NCBI GenBank assembly: GCA_009792885.1
Contig: WMCF01000008.1
Location: forward strand, 21,131,578-21,195,577
Source of the DNA: Eremophila alpestris peregrina
Taxonomy: Eukaryota > Chordata > Aves > Passeriformes > Alaudidae
Reading direction: 5' to 3'
Length of the DNA stretch: 64,000 nucleotides
Part shown: positions 61,401 through 64,000 of the stretch, piece after piece
Position numbering within the stretch: position 1 is the first letter of the stretch
Layout: each line of letters starts with the position of its first letter
Program-made: the position numbers and the translations under genes
The notes under the pieces: model-generated
Told to the model about the DNA's origin: nothing
What the model saw: only the letters and a program-made list of their open reading frames with translations
The model's database searches: none

Positions 61401-64000
61401 CTCTATTTATTGTTCAAGCTTTCTTTTTGAAGATGAGTCTTGGCTTTCACTCTATGTTGATTATAAGTTTCATCAAGGGAACTCTTTCAAAGCTTCTCTC
61501 TTAAAAAGGAAACATGATAGATAAAATTAAATTACTTCTCTGGAAAAGGATAAATAGGCTTTTTAATATTAAAGTCGATTGACATAAAACAGTAACAAAA
61601 ATACTAATGTAAATATAAAGCATAGCAAAATTTTTCTACATTCTGATTTGACTCTTTCATGTGTGTTTTCAGGACATAGATATTTATGATCAAATATATT
61701 TTCAAATACTGATGATTAAACTTCTGATTTCATGTTCTTCTTGGAGCTCTATACTGACAATATAGTACAATAACTTTGAACACTCTGGAGCTTAAACTCT
61801 CCCTTCAGGGACAAGTGTCGCATGTTCCAGGGACATGTAGCATAGTGGCTGAGCAATAATATATGTAATCCTTATTCATTGGAAAGGTGAATGTAAAGCT
61901 CAGGAAACACAGTAACAGTGTTTGTCGTGGCTGGAAGTCAGAGCTATGGGAACAGGAAATGTTAACTGACTTGACAGTTTGCATTTGCTCAATTCACTCA
62001 TGAAGATAACACAGTGCATTTCAGCAGCACTTACCAGTCACTCAGCCAGACAGGCCATTAAAGCACGTCTATTTTCCCTCCTGTTTGCACCAGCTGTTTG
62101 CTAAAATAATGCTAAGTAGTAAGATAAGGCAAAAATAGTACTTGCAAGTAACCCTCACTAGGCATTTTTGAATGAATTCCTTGCAAATTTTTTCATTTAG
62201 AGTATGTGTTAAAATCACTAAAATAGATTGCAACTCCACAGCAACAACCTTAGAGGCTAAATAAGTTCTTTAGAGGAAATCTTTGTGCTAGCTGCAAGGC
62301 AAGAAGAGAAAATTCTTGCACCTGCTAAAATCTGTTCATTAACCTTTCTCATCTGTGTATTTAGCCATGTCTTATACGTGTTAACAAGGACTGCAAACAA
62401 GACATATGTCAGCTTTTTATTTGGGCATGACAAAGAACAAGAAAAAATATTGTCATTCCTGTTGAAATCTGCGTTTGTATGATTGAAATGATGAGGTAAA
62501 GATACATTGACCTTGCTGTCTTTTTATAGGAATGTATTGTCCTTTGTCACTTTTCTTGGTTTTTGCCATAGGGGATGAGCTAGTTTTAGTTCATGAAGCC
62601 ATAGTGAATCTCTTCCTTGCACCTCCTTCTTTTTTTTTTTTTTTTTGTCAGAAAATGTTTAGAAACAGGCCTCCTCCTTGTAAAATAAAAGGGTGTGGGG
62701 TTTTTTTAGTGAAATTCACTTTCTTGTGCTCTGCCTGTTCCATCCTTTAGATTATTTCATATCTCAAAAAAGCTACTAGGCCTGTTTTGTTCCGTGCATT
62801 ATTCCCTTTCTAAAGAGAGCCGTAGCCAGTTGCCACTTCTTTTAAGTTATAAGTCTTTTGAGTAGTTTTCATCTTATTTTATCCCACACTGAATCTTAGA
62901 GGAGTTTAATGTACTCTTCTGAGGTGATGACCCCTTATGAAAAACACTGTAGACTTCAATTGGAGCCTTTATTACAAGATCAGACACATTAGGTGTATTT
63001 TTATCCTCCTGCTCTTTTTTCTTCTTTTTTTTGTCACCAAAAAAATGTCTGTTTCTGAATGAATTGGTAAAAAAAATTTCTGGCTACTGCTTTTTTCTGT
63101 GGCAACGTAACTGCACTGGGATTTATCTTTTGCTTATGAGCATCCCCTACTGTCCCTGTTAGAACGAGCTGCTCACCCTATCAGGATTCTGCATACAGCA
63201 ATACTGCTAATTAAGACCAATGGCATAATATACATATATACCATAGCAACAAAAAAAATGTCATATAAATCATCTAATATTAAATTAATTTTACCCAAAT
63301 ATATGATTATGGACCCAAATGCAAAAGCTGTGAGAGTCAAACTCTTTAAAAGGAAGTAAGAAAATGTTTAGCAAATGTGACCAAGGAATTTGTTAATCAG
63401 AAATTCAATCCAGAAGCACCATGAGTAAATCTTTCTGTAAAGAATCAATAAACATAATAGCTGTGCCTTTCAAGTTTATACTTTTACAGTAGTTGCTGTG
63501 AGATTCTTTAAATAGACTTAGTTGTATTTCTTAGTAGTACTACACTCCCCAGATGGCTAAGATACAGCAAATCAAAACAAACTGCTGCCTTCTGGTGCTT
63601 TTGCTCTGTCAGCTGCCTACTTTGCAACACTTGCATATATATGCCAAATGCCTATCTAACACATATGAGATATGTCAGTACAATACACTGAGATCTGCAA
63701 TAAAATTTTATTAATGGGTACAAAACCTGTACTTACAGTCTGAAAACAAATATCATTAGGCAGCAGGGCCTATATATTCTTCACTTCAGGTATAGATTTA
63801 TAATTGCAAAAATCCCTGAAAATTTCCAATAGACTGGTATAATATACATAAAATAATAAGTATAGCTGGATCCTATAAAATTTTAACAACTCATTTTGAT
63901 ACTGACCATGCAAGAATATTTCAAAATTTATTTCGGCTTTAGTTATGCCCTCACTACCACAGGAAAATTAACTTTAATGACACAGAAATCAGCAAATACT
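58453..64000. other. Unique AT-rich non-coding DNA
   Basis: About 5.5 kb with no recognisable gene, RNA or dispersed repeat. A 17-base poly(T) run lies at 62630-62646. On the minus strand near 62030-62100 there is a splice-bounded segment whose most open frame still ends in a stop just before the donor. Confidence 0.5.
62630..62646. repeat. Poly(T) homopolymer
   Basis: Seventeen uninterrupted T residues. Confidence 0.95.

Noticed and set aside
62030..62117. Minus-strand exon with good acceptor and donor
   Set aside because: Every frame contains a stop (the longest stops just before the donor), and there is no independent support.

Overview
The window looks like a piece of a songbird (passerine) nuclear genome. 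It is AT-rich and contains no complete protein-coding gene. It carries several 5'-truncated CR1 LINEs, recognisable by the avian CR1 3' end (a lead-in such as 'cttccaacc' followed by ATTCTRTG repeats). It also carries endogenous-retrovirus LTRs of avian type and one SINE with a tRNA-Ile-like head and a CR1-like tail. That SINE architecture is known from passerines (TguSINE1). The sequence is best read as intergenic DNA or the inside of a very long intron.

Layout. 1-8.8 kb: mostly unique AT-rich DNA with one short CR1 remnant (971-1075) and a weak minus-strand exon candidate (2370-2434). 8.8-9.4 kb: a 630-bp solo LTR on the minus strand with a 6-bp target-site duplication. 9.4-18.1 kb: unique DNA. 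18.1-23.8 kb: three CR1 tails, a (CT)n/poly(T) tract and an LTR remnant. 25.55-25.76 kb: a Nextera mate-pair junction adapter left in the assembly, flanked by an artefactual 87-bp direct repeat. 26.94-27.01 kb: the best coding-exon candidate (minus strand). 31.5-32.6 kb: the longest plus-strand CR1, with reverse-transcriptase coding remains. 34.1-34.5 kb: a dispersed element, probably LTR-derived. 36.3-37.3 kb: a 952-bp LTR. 44.6-46.7 kb: two related LTRs in inverted orientation about 1 kb apart. 48.5-49.6 kb: a minus-strand CR1 with an internal deletion. 52.4-52.5 kb: the tRNA-Ile/CR1 SINE. 54.4-55.0 kb: a CR1 tail. 57.9-58.5 kb: a minus-strand LTR. The rest to 64 kb is unique AT-rich DNA.

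How the parts relate. CR1 copies supply the reverse-transcriptase machinery whose 3'-end recognition the SINE tail imitates. All LTRs appear to be solo; no gag, pol or env reading frame lies between any of them. The observation most worth acting on is technical: the adapter junction at 25.64-25.68 kb creates a false tandem repeat and a chimeric reading frame. The most interesting biological signals are the candidate exon at 26.94 kb, the SINE, the LTR with its target-site duplication, and the inverted LTR pair. No new biological system was found.
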